Shown: in pieces, positions 34,673 to 44,086 of the stretch
How positions within the stretch are numbered: the first letter of the stretch is position 1
How the letters are laid out: each line of letters begins with the position of its first letter
From: Natronomonas moolapensis 8.8.11
GTDB lineage: Archaea; Halobacteriota; Halobacteria; Halobacteriales; Haloarculaceae
NCBI RefSeq assembly: GCF_000591055.1
Contig: NC_020388.1
Coordinates: 496,001 to 560,000, forward strand
Length of the DNA: 64,000 bases
Direction of reading: 5' to 3'
Translations under genes and position numbers: made by a program
The notes under the pieces: model-generated
Databases searched by the model: none
What the model saw: only the letters and a program-made list of their open reading frames with translations
Told to the model about the DNA's origin: nothing

Positions 34673-34795
34673 CTCTCTGTTCGTGTCAGGTACCGCTCGC
34701 CGCTGTCTTGTCAATGTGTGGGTCACGCGGCCGGGTCGTTGCTCCTCCGAGCGACGGACCGGTCGCCCCAAACGCGCTCGACGCCGGATCGTCGC

Positions 34796-36244
34796 TCAGA
34801 ACGCGACGAAACCCCCGTCCGCGAGGAAAAAGACGGCGTAATATACGACGAGCGCGAGCGCCAGGAGCCACTGCCCCGGTGTGACCTGCCGCCCCTCGCC
34901 GACCGCGAGTTTGACGATCGGGTAGCTGAGGATGCCCGCCGCGAGCCCCTCGGCGATCGACGTCGTCAGCGGCATCACGGTGATCGTGAGTCCGGCTGGG
35001 ATCGCCCAGGTGGGGTCGTCCCACTCGATGTCGGCGACGCCCTGCAGCATGATGATCCCCACGACGACCAAGGCGATGTAGGTCGCATACAGCGGGAGCA
35101 GGCTGATGAGCGGGACGATCGCGAGCGCCGCGAGGAAGAAGAGGCCGACCACGAGGGCGGTAAAGCCGGTCCGGCCGCCCTCCTCGATCCCCGTCGAGGA
35201 CTCGATGTACGTCGTCACGGTCGAGGTCCCGAGCATCGCGCCGACGGTCGTCCCGACCGCGTCGGCCATCAGCGGCTTGTCCATCTCCGGGAGGTCCCCC
35301 GAATCGTCGAGAAAACCCGCGACCCCGGAGACGCCGATAAGCGTGCCGGCGGTGTCGAAGAAGTCGACGACGAAGAAGGTAAACACGACGAGCGCGAAGA
35401 CGACCGGGTCCTCCGTGATCCCGCCGAGACCGTCGAGGAACCCCTCGACGAGCGGCAGGAAGTTGTACTGGACGTCGAAGAGGTAGGTGCTGAACCCGAC
35501 GTCGCGAATGACTCCGATCGTGTTCGGCGGGGCGAAGGTGCCCTCCTGACCGGGGACGAACAGCGCAACCAGCCAGCCGACGACCGAGGTGGCGAGGATA
35601 CCGAGGACGATCGAGCCCTTGATCCCGCGCGCGTAGAGAAACAGCGTCACCGCGAGGCCGGCGACGGCGACGATGGCCGTCGGCTCGAGGAGGAAGTTCC
35701 CCAACTGGACGAGCGTCCCGCCCGGGTACTCGGCGACGACGTTCATTTCTTGGAGACCGAGGAACAGAAGGAAGATTCCGATCCCGGCCCCGACGGCAAA
35801 TTTGACCGGCTCTGGGAACAATTCGATGACGTAGCGCCGCGCCCCGACGAGCGTCAACGCGATGAACAGGACCCCTTCGACGAACACCGCGGCCAGCGCC
35901 ACCTGCCAGGGAACGCCCAACCCGAGCACGACGGTGAACGCGAAAAAGGCGTTCAACCCCATCCCCGGCGCCAGCCCGAAGGGCCGCTTCGCGTAGACGG
36001 CCATCACGGCGATCCCGACGACCGACGCGATGATCGTGACGACCGCGAGCATCTGGATGACGTCCGCTTGGCTCATCCCCGCCGGCGGGTCGGTCATGAT
36101 CGCCTCCGAGAGGATCACTGGGTTGACGACGATGACGTACGCCATCGCGAGAAACGTCGTCGCCCCGGCAAGCGTCTCGGTTCGGAAGTCGGTGTCGTGC
36201 GCCTCGAAATCAAAGTAATCGGCGAGTGAGTCAGCGACGCCCAT
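34796..36244 (-). CDS. NCS2 purine permease, AzgA/PbuG type
   Basis: A 482-aa permease with about 12-14 helices. The family start is present: TLAGATTFLAMAYVIVVNPV (24-43), then MGLNAFFAFTVVLG and AVGAGIGIFLLFLGLQ. VDFFDTAGTLIGVS and SVTTYIESSTGIEEGGRTG-like segments (TSTVTTYIESSTG) match the adenine/guanine/hypoxanthine branch of proton symporters. It stands next to gfcR and pyrE. The AT-rich gap 36245-36378 carries a TATA-like cacttatatttt on the coding strand. Confidence 0.9.
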   Translation of the reverse strand: MGVADSLADYFDFEAHDTDFRTETLAGATTFLAMAYVIVVNPVILSEAIMTDPPAGMSQADVIQMLAVVTIIASVVGIAVMAVYAKRPFGLAPGMGLNAFFAFTVVLGLGVPWQVALAAVFVEGVLFIALTLVGARRYVIELFPEPVKFAVGAGIGIFLLFLGLQEMNVVAEYPGGTLVQLGNFLLEPTAIVAVAGLAVTLFLYARGIKGSIVLGILATSVVGWLVALFVPGQEGTFAPPNTIGVIRDVGFSTYLFDVQYNFLPLVEGFLDGLGGITEDPVVFALVVFTFFVVDFFDTAGTLIGVSGVAGFLDDSGDLPEMDKPLMADAVGTTVGAMLGTSTVTTYIESSTGIEEGGRTGFTALVVGLFFLAALAIVPLISLLPLYATYIALVVVGIIMLQGVADIEWDDPTWAIPAGLTITVMPLTTSIAEGLAAGILSYPIVKLAVGEGRQVTPGQWLLALALVVYYAVFFLADGGFVAF

Positions 36245-36378
36245 ATTTCACGTTTGAGCACACCGCCTATCGAAAATATAAGTGTTTTCGTCGAAGTTCG
36301 GGAATATATATGCAAAAATATGTGTATTCGGCCCGCAATGGGGACCACGGTCCCGACGGCGCAGCGATCCGCCGTCCG

Positions 36379-37095
36379 CTACTGCTCGAGGTCGACCAGC
36401 GCGTCGACGGGCGCGCCGGTGTGTGCGCGCGCCCGGTCGATGCCCTCCTCGCCGACCGCGATGAGCGCGAACACGCCGGCCACTTCGGCGTCGGCCGCCG
36501 CGGCGATCTCGAGGAGGAGTTCCTGCGTCTCGCCCGACCGGATGAGGTCGTCGACGACGAGCACCGACTCACCCGCCGAGACCGCGTTCGCCGGGAGGTA
36601 GTAGTCGATCTCGATCCCCGAGGCGAGGCGCTGTCGGGCCTCGATGAACTCCTCGACTGCGGTCTCGCGCGATTGCTTAGCGTAGACACACCGGGCCCCG
36701 AAGTGACGCGCCATCGCCGCCGCCAGCGTGATTCCGTCCGTCGCGGCCGTCAACACCGCATCCGGTGGGTCGATCGAGAGCATCTCGACGGCCACGGGCG
36801 GAACGAGCGACAGGAACGCCTGATCGAAGACGAGTTGCGAGTTGTCGACGTATCCCTCGCCGTCGACCTCGATGCGGGCGTCGAGTTCCTCGGCCAGCAG
36901 GTCCGCGCCGACGCCGGAGACGATCTCGCGGGCGCGTCGTTCGCCGGGGAGGACGTGGCCGTTCACGTACCGATTTAAATCCCCCGCCGGCAGCCCCGTC
37001 TCCGCGGCGAGTTCCTCGTAGGTGCGCGTCCCCTTTCGGGTCCGCAACACGTCCACGGCGCGCAACTGGAGGGCCGCCTTTTCCGAGCGGTTCAT
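36379..37095 (-). CDS. gfcR: GfcR-type regulator (HTH plus phosphoribosyltransferase fold)
   Basis: A 238-aa regulator. Residues 10-60 form an HTH (TRTYEELAAETGLPAGDLNR). Residues 85-225 have the phosphoribosyltransferase fold with the PRPP loop VLVVDDLIRSGETQELL. This matches GfcR of haloarchaea, which activates sugar-catabolism genes, and relates to the PurR/PyrE-like proteins. Start ATG 37095 gives MNRSEKAALQLRAVDVLRTR; the longer frame to 37146 enters the upstream region. Here its neighbours are a purine permease and pyrE, not sugar genes, so a nucleotide-linked role is also possible. Confidence 0.85.
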   Translation of the reverse strand: MNRSEKAALQLRAVDVLRTRKGTRTYEELAAETGLPAGDLNRYVNGHVLPGERRAREIVSGVGADLLAEELDARIEVDGEGYVDNSQLVFDQAFLSLVPPVAVEMLSIDPPDAVLTAATDGITLAAAMARHFGARCVYAKQSRETAVEEFIEARQRLASGIEIDYYLPANAVSAGESVLVVDDLIRSGETQELLLEIAAAADAEVAGVFALIAVGEEGIDRARAHTGAPVDALVDLEQ

Positions 37096-37180
37096 GTCCA
37101 CCACTGGATCATCGCACGTGTTTGAATACTTCGGTGTCGATATCACCGGATATGCCCAAAAAAGTGCGTACTTCGCGCGC

Positions 37181-37708
37181 TCACTCGCCGCGGTCGGCCA
37201 GCAGTTCCGAGGCGGTCAAAAGCGCCTCCAACTCGACGTCGTGTTCGGCGAGGTTCGACGTGGCCCCCTCCTCGCGGTCGACGACAACGAGGACGCGCTC
37301 GATCACTGCCCCGGCCGCCCGGAGCGCCTCGACGGCATCGATCGCGCTTTGGCCCGTCGTGGCGATGTCCTCGAGGACGACGACCGCCTCGCCGGCCTCG
37401 ACGTCGCCCTCGATCCGGTTGCCGGTGCCGTACTCCTTGGCCGCCTTTCTGACGATGACGTAGGGGCGGTCCGTCTCGACCGCCGTCGTCGCGACCAGCG
37501 GGACCGCACCCAGCGCGACGCCAGCGAGACGCTCGTCGCCGACCCGGTCGGCGAAGGCCGACGCGATGAGCCCCAGACAGCGCGGGTCCGTCTCGAAGAC
37601 GTACTTGTCGACGTAGTACTCCGACGTGCCGCCGTGTGAGAGTTCGAACTCCCCGAACCTGACGGCGTCGGCGTCCCGAAGCGCGTCGATGAGTTCCCGG
37701 TTGACCAT
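37181..37708 (-). CDS. pyrE: Orotate phosphoribosyltransferase
   Basis: A 175-aa enzyme joining orotate and PRPP to OMP in UMP synthesis. Marks are [19 protein letters not shown], the flexible-loop lysines in [16 protein letters not shown], and the PRPP motif [20 protein letters not shown]. This is the common archaeal PyrE form (the type used as pyrE2 in haloarchaea). It is separated from gfcR by 85 bp and from aIF1A by 68 bp. Confidence 0.94.
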   Translation of the reverse strand: MVNRELIDALRDADAVRFGEFELSHGGTSEYYVDKYVFETDPRCLGLIASAFADRVGDERLAGVALGAVPLVATTAVETDRPYVIVRKAAKEYGTGNRIEGDVEAGEAVVVLEDIATTGQSAIDAVEALRAAGAVIERVLVVVDREEGATSNLAEHDVELEALLTASELLADRGE

Positions 37709-37776
37709 ACCACCACCTCGGCCCTACCTGGCAAAAACCGCGCGGAATCGAGTCGGGCCGGACGGGAACGGAGCGA

Positions 37777-38070
37777 TCACACCGAGTCGGTGATGTGGCC
37801 TTCCTCGCGGAGCTGGTCGGCCTCCTGTTTCTCGTAGCGCCAGCTGATGTCGGCCTTCTCGTCTTGCCAGTCCCACGGCTCAACCAACACGACGTCGTCC
37901 TCGCGGATCCAGATGCGCTTTTGCATCCGCCCCGGGATCCGGGCGGTTCGCTCGGTTCCGTCCATACAGCGCACCTTCACCCGGTTCGCGCCGAGCATGT
38001 CCGTGACGACGGCGAACAACTCATCGTCCTCGGGCATCCTGAGGTTCTTTCGTCCCCCGTTGTCGCTCAT
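37777..38070 (-). CDS. eif1A: Translation initiation factor aIF1A
   Basis: A 97-aa S1/OB-fold factor that binds the A-site of the small subunit during initiation. It has the family blocks [39 protein letters not shown] and [19 protein letters not shown]. It is full length. A TATA-like ttaataaag about 25-30 bp before the ATG (38101-38113 region on -) fits a short leader. Confidence 0.96.
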   Translation of the reverse strand: MSDNGGRKNLRMPEDDELFAVVTDMLGANRVKVRCMDGTERTARIPGRMQKRIWIREDDVVLVEPWDWQDEKADISWRYEKQEADQLREEGHITDSV

Positions 38071-38379
38071 AGCGGGGCGTTGGACAGGGACCCGTTTAAG
38101 ACTTTATTAATCTAAAACAGCCGATCTGGGGCCTAAACCGATGGTTTCGGAGCGTTCCCGCAAAAGCGTGTCACCATCTCCGGGCGGCACCCCCCGAGAT
38201 TTATTACAGGTGTCCGGAGTGTCGCCCCCACAGACGTTCCGGTCCCGGCGCGGTCGGGAAGGCCGGCTTCATACTGACGAACAAACGAACGGACACACGA
38301 CACACGAGGCGCACGCCGTTCGACGGCGCGACCGGCGGCTCACTCGTGCCTCGGTGTCATGTGAGTTCGTCCATCAGCA
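38071..38379. other. 309-bp gap without a convincing gene
   Basis: It holds the aIF1A promoter (ttaataaag near 38105) and a second AT-rich spot, gagatttattac (38195-38206). The + strand frame 38141-38458 is basic, Ser/Arg-rich and runs over the end of the DUF5808 gene, so it is rejected as coding. A small RNA cannot be excluded. Confidence 0.4.
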
Positions 38380-38655
38380 TCAGTCGACGACGACCTCGAC
38401 CGGTTCCTCGCCGTCGTCTTCCTCGTCGACCGCGCCGACCGAGCCCTTCTGTTGGTAGAACAGCGCCGCCGCGACGCCCAATACGAGCCACGACCGCCAG
38501 TTCGCCAGGTTCAGCGTGTACCCGATGCCAAAGGGCTTTTTGACCAACATCCCGCCGCCGGGTTGCCAGTACGCCGAGAGCATCCGCCCGAGGGAGGGCC
38601 GCTCGAAGTTGTACGGGACGCCGAACAGTTCGCCGGACTGTGGCTTGTCGGTCAT
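38380..38655 (-). CDS. DUF5808 domain protein
   Basis: A 91-aa protein. The DUF5808 core FGVPYNFERPSLGRMLSAYW (11-30) is followed by MLVKKPFGIGYTLNLANWRS, which has the conserved KPFGxGxxxN block. A membrane helix WLVLGVAAALFYQQKG comes next, then an acidic tail. The function is unknown. ATG 38655 is set by the domain start; the longer frame upstream overlaps the antisense of a non-coding stretch. Confidence 0.8.
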   Translation of the reverse strand: MTDKPQSGELFGVPYNFERPSLGRMLSAYWQPGGGMLVKKPFGIGYTLNLANWRSWLVLGVAAALFYQQKGSVGAVDEEDDGEEPVEVVVD

Positions 38656-38756
38656 GTGATCGGATAGGACGGCCCCCGACTTATAGGCTCGGCCTTCGTT
38701 CTGCGGTGGCACCGCTCCCGCCGGCAGGGACCGCGTCTCCCCGATCGACGCACGTC

Positions 38757-40436
38757 TTACCGATACCGCCCGCGCGTCTCGATCTCGCGCAGGCGATCGA
38801 GCACGCGCCCGTCGCCGGCGCCGCGGTACGCGCCCTCGAAGGCATCGAGCAGGCCGCCCGGGTCGGCCGCCGTGCCGGCGAGCGCGCCCTCGAAGACGTG
38901 GAGGTCCATCGCGTAGTCCTCGACGTGGTCGGTGTAGTACCCGAGCCCGAAATCGATGAGGTAGACGCGTTCTCCGCCGACCCGGACGTTCCGCGGTGTC
39001 GGATCCCCGTGGACGAAGCCGGCGCCGTGACACCGCGCCAGGTGGCGGCCGACCGACCGGACGCTGTGCTCCGAGACCGCCTCGCTCAGGTCGGCCGTCC
39101 CGACGAACTCGAACTCGAGGCGGCCGGCCTCGGGGGCGACGTCGAGGACGACCGGCGTCGGAACGCCGACGCGGCGCGCCTCGCTCGTGAGGCGGGCCTC
39201 CGAGCGCGTCCGCTCTCGCCGGAGCCGCGCGTCGAGTTCGGGGTGGCGATACGCCTTCGAGAGCCGCCGTTTGTACACGAGGCCGTCACCGGGGTTCATT
39301 TCGACGACCGCCTCGGCACCCTGGGTCCGATCTGTCTCCGAAGCCGAGGTCGGAGCCGAGTTCGGGCCCGCCCCCGGAGTCGGAGTCGCCCCGTTCCCCC
39401 CGTCCCCGTCGTCGCGCCACGTTACCGGGACCTCGTCCGGACGGAAGTCGGGACGGACCCGCGACTCGGCGATCGACACCGTGTCGCCGGCCTCGTACAT
39501 CCGTGCGCCGAGGATCGCAATCATCCCCGCGTTGTCCCGTAGAAACCGCGGTTCGGGGGCATAAAACGACGCGCCACGCTCTTCGCACATCGTCGCCAGC
39601 ATCTCCCGGAGCCGGTCGTTCTGGCCGACGCCGCCGCCCAACACGAGTTCGTCGCCCCCGGCCAACGACAGGGCGCGCTCGGCGACCTCGGTGAGCATCG
39701 CGAACGTCGTCTCCTGGAGGCCACAGCAGACGTCCGCGACGGGCGTCCCGTCGTCGACGGCTGCCTTTGCCGCCGAGGTGATCCCCGAAAAGGAGAAGTC
39801 CATCCCCTTGACGACGTGGGGCAACTCGACGTACTCGCCCGTCGCCGCCTCCCGTTCGACCTTCGGGCCGCCGGGGTGGCTCCAGCCGACGTGGCGGGTG
39901 AACTTGTCGATCGCGTTGCCGATGCCCGTGTCCATCGTCTCGCCGAGCACCCGATAGCGACCGTCGTGGTGGCCGAGCACGTGGGCGTTGGCCCCCGAGG
40001 CGTTCAGACACACCGGGTCCGAGAAGCCGGCGTAGTGCCGGCCGACCTCGAGGTGGGCGAGCATGTGGTTGACGCCGACGAGCGGGACGCCGAGCGCGCC
40101 GGCGAGCGCGCGCGCGGCGGTCGCGGCGATCCGCAGACACGGTCCGAGTCCCGGCCCCCGCGAGAAGGCGATGGCGTCGAGGCTCTCGCTCGCCGGCCCG
40201 TACGTCGACTCCACGAAGGCGATAGCCGCCTCGACCATCTCCGGGACGGCGTTCCGCATGTGCTCGGCCGCCTCGCGCGGGTGAAGCCCGCCGCTGTCGG
40301 GTTCGTAAGCGTCCGAGAAGATCCGCACGTCGCCGGTCGCCGCGTCGGCCTCGGAGTCAGCCCCGAGCCCCCCGTCGTCGAAGACAGCCGCGCTGGCACA
40401 CCAGGCGGTCCCCTCGATGCCGAGCACGCGGGTCAC
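38757..40436 (-). CDS. kae1-bud32: Kae1-Bud32 fusion (tRNA t6A synthesis)
   Basis: A 559-aa bifunctional protein of the KEOPS complex. Residues 1-325 are Kae1/TsaD, threonylcarbamoyl transferase for tRNA position 37, with the metal motif HMLAHLEVGRH and VLGGGVGQNDRLREML. A linker of about 30 variable residues follows (TPTPGAGPNSAPTSASETDR). The rest is Bud32, an atypical kinase with LVYKRRLSKAYRHPELD, FVHGDPTPRNVRV and YLIDFGLGYYTD. The fusion is common in euryarchaea. It starts 3 bp after the S27ae stop, so it belongs to the ribosomal-protein operon. Confidence 0.97.
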   Translation of the reverse strand: MTRVLGIEGTAWCASAAVFDDGGLGADSEADAATGDVRIFSDAYEPDSGGLHPREAAEHMRNAVPEMVEAAIAFVESTYGPASESLDAIAFSRGPGLGPCLRIAATAARALAGALGVPLVGVNHMLAHLEVGRHYAGFSDPVCLNASGANAHVLGHHDGRYRVLGETMDTGIGNAIDKFTRHVGWSHPGGPKVEREAATGEYVELPHVVKGMDFSFSGITSAAKAAVDDGTPVADVCCGLQETTFAMLTEVAERALSLAGGDELVLGGGVGQNDRLREMLATMCEERGASFYAPEPRFLRDNAGMIAILGARMYEAGDTVSIAESRVRPDFRPDEVPVTWRDDGDGGNGATPTPGAGPNSAPTSASETDRTQGAEAVVEMNPGDGLVYKRRLSKAYRHPELDARLRRERTRSEARLTSEARRVGVPTPVVLDVAPEAGRLEFEFVGTADLSEAVSEHSVRSVGRHLARCHGAGFVHGDPTPRNVRVGGERVYLIDFGLGYYTDHVEDYAMDLHVFEGALAGTAADPGGLLDAFEGAYRGAGDGRVLDRLREIETRGRYR

Positions 40437-40439
40437 GGC

Positions 40440-40574
40440 CTACTCGAATTCGGTGTAGCCGCACTGCCCGCAGTGCTTCCGGTCGCCGTACTCTCCGAGA
40501 AACGTGTCGCCACAGCGGGGACAGTGCTCGCGGTCCGTCGTACCGTCCTCGTTGTAGAGTTCGTAACGCGCCAT
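40440..40574 (-). CDS. rps27ae: Ribosomal protein S27ae
   Basis: A 44-aa small-subunit zinc protein, [20 protein letters not shown] at the start. Two zinc pairs are visible, CPRCG and CGQCG, and the end is YTEFE. This is the archaeal S27ae without the ubiquitin part of eukaryotes. The start directly follows the S24e stop, with no gap. Confidence 0.95.
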   Translation of the reverse strand: MARYELYNEDGTTDREHCPRCGDTFLGEYGDRKHCGQCGYTEFE

Positions 40575-40886
40575 TCAGGCCTCCTCCGGCTCGGGGTCGT
40601 CGACCTCGGTCTCGAGTTTGTTCCGCTCGAGGGCGTGGCCTTGCTCGACCGCCGTGGCGTCCTCGGCGTCGTCGTAGACCTTCGCGTAGCCGACGGTCTT
40701 TCGCATCCCGTACTTCGTGTCGAGTTTCCGGATGACGACCTCGCCGGCGTCCTTGTTGAGCTTCGCGGCTAGGGAGTCCCGAACCGAGAGCCGGGAGGGG
40801 GTGGCCTCCTCGTGTGTCAACTGAAACCGGACGTCGGTCCGGTGGAGCATCGGGTTTTCGTCCTCGTCGATGATGTCGAGTTCCAT
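40575..40886 (-). CDS. rps24e: Ribosomal protein S24e
   Basis: A 103-aa small-subunit protein. It shows the S24e pattern: MLHRTDVRFQLTHEEATPSR, then RDSLAAKLNKDAGEVVIRKL and YGMRKTVGYAKVYDD. It begins an operon S24e-S27ae-Kae1/Bud32. A TATA-like ccttttaggcg about 35 bp before the ATG (40915-40926 on +, read in reverse) gives it its own promoter, separate from the upstream DPCK gene. Confidence 0.96.
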   Translation of the reverse strand: MELDIIDEDENPMLHRTDVRFQLTHEEATPSRLSVRDSLAAKLNKDAGEVVIRKLDTKYGMRKTVGYAKVYDDAEDATAVEQGHALERNKLETEVDDPEPEEA

Positions 40887-41049
40887 GGTTACGTTGCTAC
40901 GACATTTCGGCGAAACGCCTAAAAGGATTTCGAAGCCGCAGACGGACGCTGCGGGGCAATTCGCCGATCACGTCCGCGCTGACGCGGCGCACGACGTCGA
41001 ACGGCGGCCTCGATTCGGGCGCTCCGCCCGAAACGGCTCGAGGACGCAC

Positions 41050-41586
41050 CTACGACAGGATTGCCGCAATCCTGTCGTAATCGCTTTGCATCCCCTCGAT
41101 GAGTTCCCGACACCGCACCCGACTCTCCTCCTCGACCGGCACGAGGACCATCCCTTCGTCGGGCTGGCCGTAGACGACCGACGCGTCGTCGGGCGCGCCG
41201 ACGACGGCCGGCAGCGAGGCGAGGTCTTCCTCGCCGTCGACGACGACGACGGTCGATCCGGGGGCCTCGAGCGCCGACGCGAGCGCCTCGAGGAGGTCGT
41301 CGGTGATCGTCGACTGGGGGTTCGCGACGTCGATCCGGTCGTCGAACGCCTCGATCGCGCCGAGCACCTCCCGCTCGACGCGTTCGCGTTTCGTCTTCCC
41401 GTCGACGACGGCGACGTCCGGGCGACGCCCGGCTTCGAGGAGGTGGTACGTGACGATGTCGCCGACCGCGACGAGCGGCTCGCCGGCGTCGGCCAGTAGG
41501 GCGTCGGCGTCGGTGTACACCGCCCCGAGCGGCTCCTTGAGCTCCGCGCGCATCCCCGTCGGTAGCTTCGCGAGTATGGTCGACAT
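41050..41586 (-). CDS. GTP-dependent dephospho-CoA kinase (DUF359)
   Basis: A 178-aa archaeal enzyme that makes CoA from dephospho-CoA with GTP. Marks are VAVGDIVTYHLLEAG, PDVAVVDGKTKRE, VANPQSTITDDLLEAL, and VVVDGEEDLASLPAVVGAPD. It lacks the P-loop of bacterial CoaE, as known for this family. It starts 1 bp after spt4. Its last nine codons (YDRIAAILS) lie inside a 29-bp palindrome (41051-41079). Confidence 0.93.
   Translation of the reverse strand: MSTILAKLPTGMRAELKEPLGAVYTDADALLADAGEPLVAVGDIVTYHLLEAGRRPDVAVVDGKTKRERVEREVLGAIEAFDDRIDVANPQSTITDDLLEALASALEAPGSTVVVVDGEEDLASLPAVVGAPDDASVVYGQPDEGMVLVPVEEESRVRCRELIEGMQSDYDRIAAILS
41051..41079. repeat. 29-bp perfect palindrome at DPCK 3' end
   Basis: The arms tacgacaggattg (41051-41063) and caatcctgtcgta (41067-41079) are exact, with a c-c-g centre. 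It covers the last nine codons and touches the stop of the DPCK gene. In RNA it makes a very stable stem; in DNA it could be a protein site. Confidence 0.7.
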
Positions 41587-41587
41587 C

Positions 41588-41785
41588 TCAGCGGACCTTC
41601 AGCGCGTAGCGGCCGGCCTCGGTGACCTCCATCGCCTCGGCGATCTCGCTCTCCTCGGGGTGGGCGATGACGACGTAGCCGGCCCAGTCCTCGGTGAGCG
41701 AGTTCGACCCGCAGGCCGGGCACTGTTCGTCCCCTTCGACGTCGAGCACGCGGTGGCAATCCCGACAGACGAGACGGGTCGCCAT
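41588..41785 (-). CDS. spt4: Transcription elongation factor Spt4
   Basis: A 65-aa zinc protein (formerly RpoE''). Zinc ligands are in LVCRDCHRVLD and QCPACGSNSLTEDWAGYVV. It pairs with Spt5 to make RNA polymerase processive. It directly follows rpo7 with no gap, the usual archaeal order. Confidence 0.96.
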   Translation of the reverse strand: MATRLVCRDCHRVLDVEGDEQCPACGSNSLTEDWAGYVVIAHPEESEIAEAMEVTEAGRYALKVR

Positions 41786-42355
41786 CTAATCACCCGCCTG
41801 CGCCTCGCGGCGCTTGCGCTCCTCCTCGAGCCAGCCGTGTTTGCCGAGTCCCGGCTGTTTCGCGGTCAGGCCGATCTTCGAGTCGCGGGGGTTCCGCTCG
41901 TCGACGCTCTTCGTGACGATCCGCGCCCGGACGGCGTCGCCGACGCTCAGTACGCGGTTCGAGTCCCGCGAGGCGAGCTGTTGGTTCTCGCCGTCGTAGG
42001 CCAGATACTCGTCGGATATCTGGGAGACGTGGAGGAGTCCGTCGACCGGGCCGATCCCGACGAAGGCGCCGAAGTTGACGACCTCGACGACCTCGCCGTC
42101 GACGACCTCCTGCATCTGTGGATCGAACGTGACCGCGTCGAAGTCGGCCTCGTAGTAGACGCCGGGGCGATTCGGGAGGACGGCCCCGTCGCCGATCTCG
42201 TGGACGTTCGTCACGCTCACGATGCTGCCGATGTCCTCGTCCATCTGTCCTTCGAGCTTGTCCTGTAGCAACCGCCTGACGAGCTCGGGCGACACGTCAG
42301 CGAGGTGTCTGGGGGGAACCTCGACCGTATCCTTGAGTCTGACCCGCTTGTACAT
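41786..42355 (-). CDS. rpo7: RNA polymerase subunit Rpo7 (E')
   Basis: A 189-aa stalk subunit that pairs with Rpo4. The N-terminal RNP domain has MYKRVRLKDTVEVPPRHLAD and the C-terminal S1 domain has GVVEVVNFGAFVGIGPVDGL-like sequence (EVVEVVNFGAFVGIGPVDGL) and LLHVSQISDEYLAYD. It ends in a basic helix EEERKRREAQ. It starts 1 bp after the PIN-domain gene. Confidence 0.96.
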   Translation of the reverse strand: MYKRVRLKDTVEVPPRHLADVSPELVRRLLQDKLEGQMDEDIGSIVSVTNVHEIGDGAVLPNRPGVYYEADFDAVTFDPQMQEVVDGEVVEVVNFGAFVGIGPVDGLLHVSQISDEYLAYDGENQQLASRDSNRVLSVGDAVRARIVTKSVDERNPRDSKIGLTAKQPGLGKHGWLEEERKRREAQAGD

Positions 42356-42356
42356 A

Positions 42357-42740
42357 TTAGGGTTGAGTGATTTCGAATTTGGTTCGCCCGCGTAAACAGA
42401 TTACGGGAACGTTCGCTTCCAGCAGCCGCCCTCTGAGGGGCATATCGCTCGTGACCGCGTAGTCGATCTCGGCACGCCGACCGACCTCGAGTACGGCGTC
42501 GTCGGCGTAGGCCGCGTCGTGGGCGATCGGTTCGCACTCCCGTCGCGCCAGGTCGGCGCCGACGCTTGCGGCTTTCGCGGCCTCGCCGCCGCCCGCCGAG
42601 AGGCGGTCGAGTTCGGCCAACACCGCGTCGGGGACGACGGTCTCGTACTCCCCGAGGAGCCGATCGAGCTCCGCGAAGGTCCGGACGCCGACCTCGACGG
42701 GGGCCATGAGCGCGTTCGAGTCGAGCACGGCGCGGGTCAC
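42357..42740 (-). CDS. PIN-domain RNase-like protein (Fcf1/VapC type)
   Basis: A 127-aa PIN fold. Acidic active-site residues are in [23 protein letters not shown], and [10 protein letters not shown] with [14 protein letters not shown]. This archaeal gene sits between aIF2-gamma and rpo7 in many genomes, so it is a housekeeping nuclease rather than a mobile toxin; Fcf1-like rRNA processing is a possible role. GTG 42740 overlaps the aIF2-gamma stop (GTGA). Confidence 0.88.
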   Translation of the reverse strand: MTRAVLDSNALMAPVEVGVRTFAELDRLLGEYETVVPDAVLAELDRLSAGGGEAAKAASVGADLARRECEPIAHDAAYADDAVLEVGRRAEIDYAVTSDMPLRGRLLEANVPVICLRGRTKFEITQP

Positions 42741-43966
42741 CGCAGCGTTCCGACCCCGATGAGCCGCCAGCGCGCGCCGACGCGGCGGTTGATCGCTATC
42801 TTCGCGCCTCCGGGGGCACAGACGGGGCGTTTCAGTCGGACCTCGCACTCCTCGTCGCGGGCACTCGTGACCGAACCGACCGTCGTCGCCGTCCCGACCG
42901 TGAGCATCAGCGGCTCGCCGGTGCTTATCGGCTCGATCTCGTCGGCGTCCTCGCCGACGACGCGCTCGAGCAACTCGACGTCCATCACGAACGACTCCCG
43001 CGTCGGCGGCAGCGACCCCGGCGGCCCCGCGACCTGCCCGGCCAACGCGTCGCCCTTCGTGAGCGATGGGTCGAGCCCCGTGCCGACGCCGAGCAGCCCA
43101 CCCGGCGAGACCGAATCGACGAACTCGCCGCCAGCCTGCAGCGACCGGACGGTCGTCTCGACGGGGCGGTACTCCGATTGCCCGCCCTCCTCGACCTCGC
43201 GGCCGGGTTTGATTTCGATCCCCTCGTCGGCCTCCAGGCGCCCCTGCGTGAGCGAGCCACCGATGACGCCGCCGACGAGGTCCTCGTGGGTCGTCCCCGG
43301 GCGGTTGATATCGAACGACCGGGCGACCTGCATCCGGGCGTCGGCGTCGGGGTCGCGCTCCGGCGTCGGGATCTCCTCCTCGATCGTCTCGATCAACAGA
43401 TCGACATTGACGTCGCGCTGGGCGGAGATCGGCACGATCGGAGCTGACTCGGCGACGGTCCCCTCGACGAACGACCGGATCTGTTCGTGATTCTCGACCG
43501 CCTGCTCGCGGTCGACGAGGTCGATCTTGTTCTGGGCGATAACGATGTTCTCGATGCCGATGATGTCCAGCGCCATCAGGTGCTCTTCGGTCTGTGCGCG
43601 CGGGACAGGCTCGTTGGCCGCGACGACCAACACCGCGCCGTCCATGATCGCCGCACCCGAGAGCATCGTCGCCATCAGCGTCTCGTGGCCCGGCGCGTCG
43701 ACGAACGACACCGTCCGGAGGTGCTCGCTCTCGGAGCCGTCCGGACAGGTCTCCTCGACCGTGTATCGCTCGGGCGCGTCGAGGCCCGGACACTCCCGGA
43801 ACGTGGCGTCTGCGTAGCCGAGGCGGATGGAGATGCCGCGTTTCATCTCCTCGGAGTGCTGGTCCGTCCACTCACCGGAGAGCGACTCGACGAGCGTCGT
43901 CTTCCCGTGGTCGACGTGGCCGACCAGTCCGATGTTCACCTCCGGTTGTCGGTGTTTCTGCGTCAT
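42737..43966 (-). CDS. eif2G: Translation initiation factor aIF2-gamma
   Basis: A 409-aa GTPase that brings Met-tRNAi to the ribosome. G1 is [20 protein letters not shown]3 [16 protein letters not shown]4 [10 protein letters not shown], and G5 PISAQRDVN. Domains II and III follow with [19 protein letters not shown]. It is full length. It heads the operon aIF2-gamma, PIN, rpo7, spt4, DPCK, with overlaps or 1-bp gaps throughout. Confidence 0.97.
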   Translation of the reverse strand: MTQKHRQPEVNIGLVGHVDHGKTTLVESLSGEWTDQHSEEMKRGISIRLGYADATFRECPGLDAPERYTVEETCPDGSESEHLRTVSFVDAPGHETLMATMLSGAAIMDGAVLVVAANEPVPRAQTEEHLMALDIIGIENIVIAQNKIDLVDREQAVENHEQIRSFVEGTVAESAPIVPISAQRDVNVDLLIETIEEEIPTPERDPDADARMQVARSFDINRPGTTHEDLVGGVIGGSLTQGRLEADEGIEIKPGREVEEGGQSEYRPVETTVRSLQAGGEFVDSVSPGGLLGVGTGLDPSLTKGDALAGQVAGPPGSLPPTRESFVMDVELLERVVGEDADEIEPISTGEPLMLTVGTATTVGSVTSARDEECEVRLKRPVCAPGGAKIAINRRVGARWRLIGVGTLR

Positions 43967-44086
43967 TTAGTAATGACGTGAACATCTGCCCGTGCGCCTG
44001 ATAAACCTACTGTTCCGTCCGCCGCGCACGCCCGGTATCCGCGCTGCGCGTCCGTCCGCCGGCCGTTCGGTGGGGCCGCCGACGGC

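Noticed and set aside
38141-38458. 105-codon + strand frame in the gap after aIF1A.
   Set aside because: Composition is Ser/Arg/Pro rich, it lacks any domain, and it overlaps the DUF5808 gene on the other strand.
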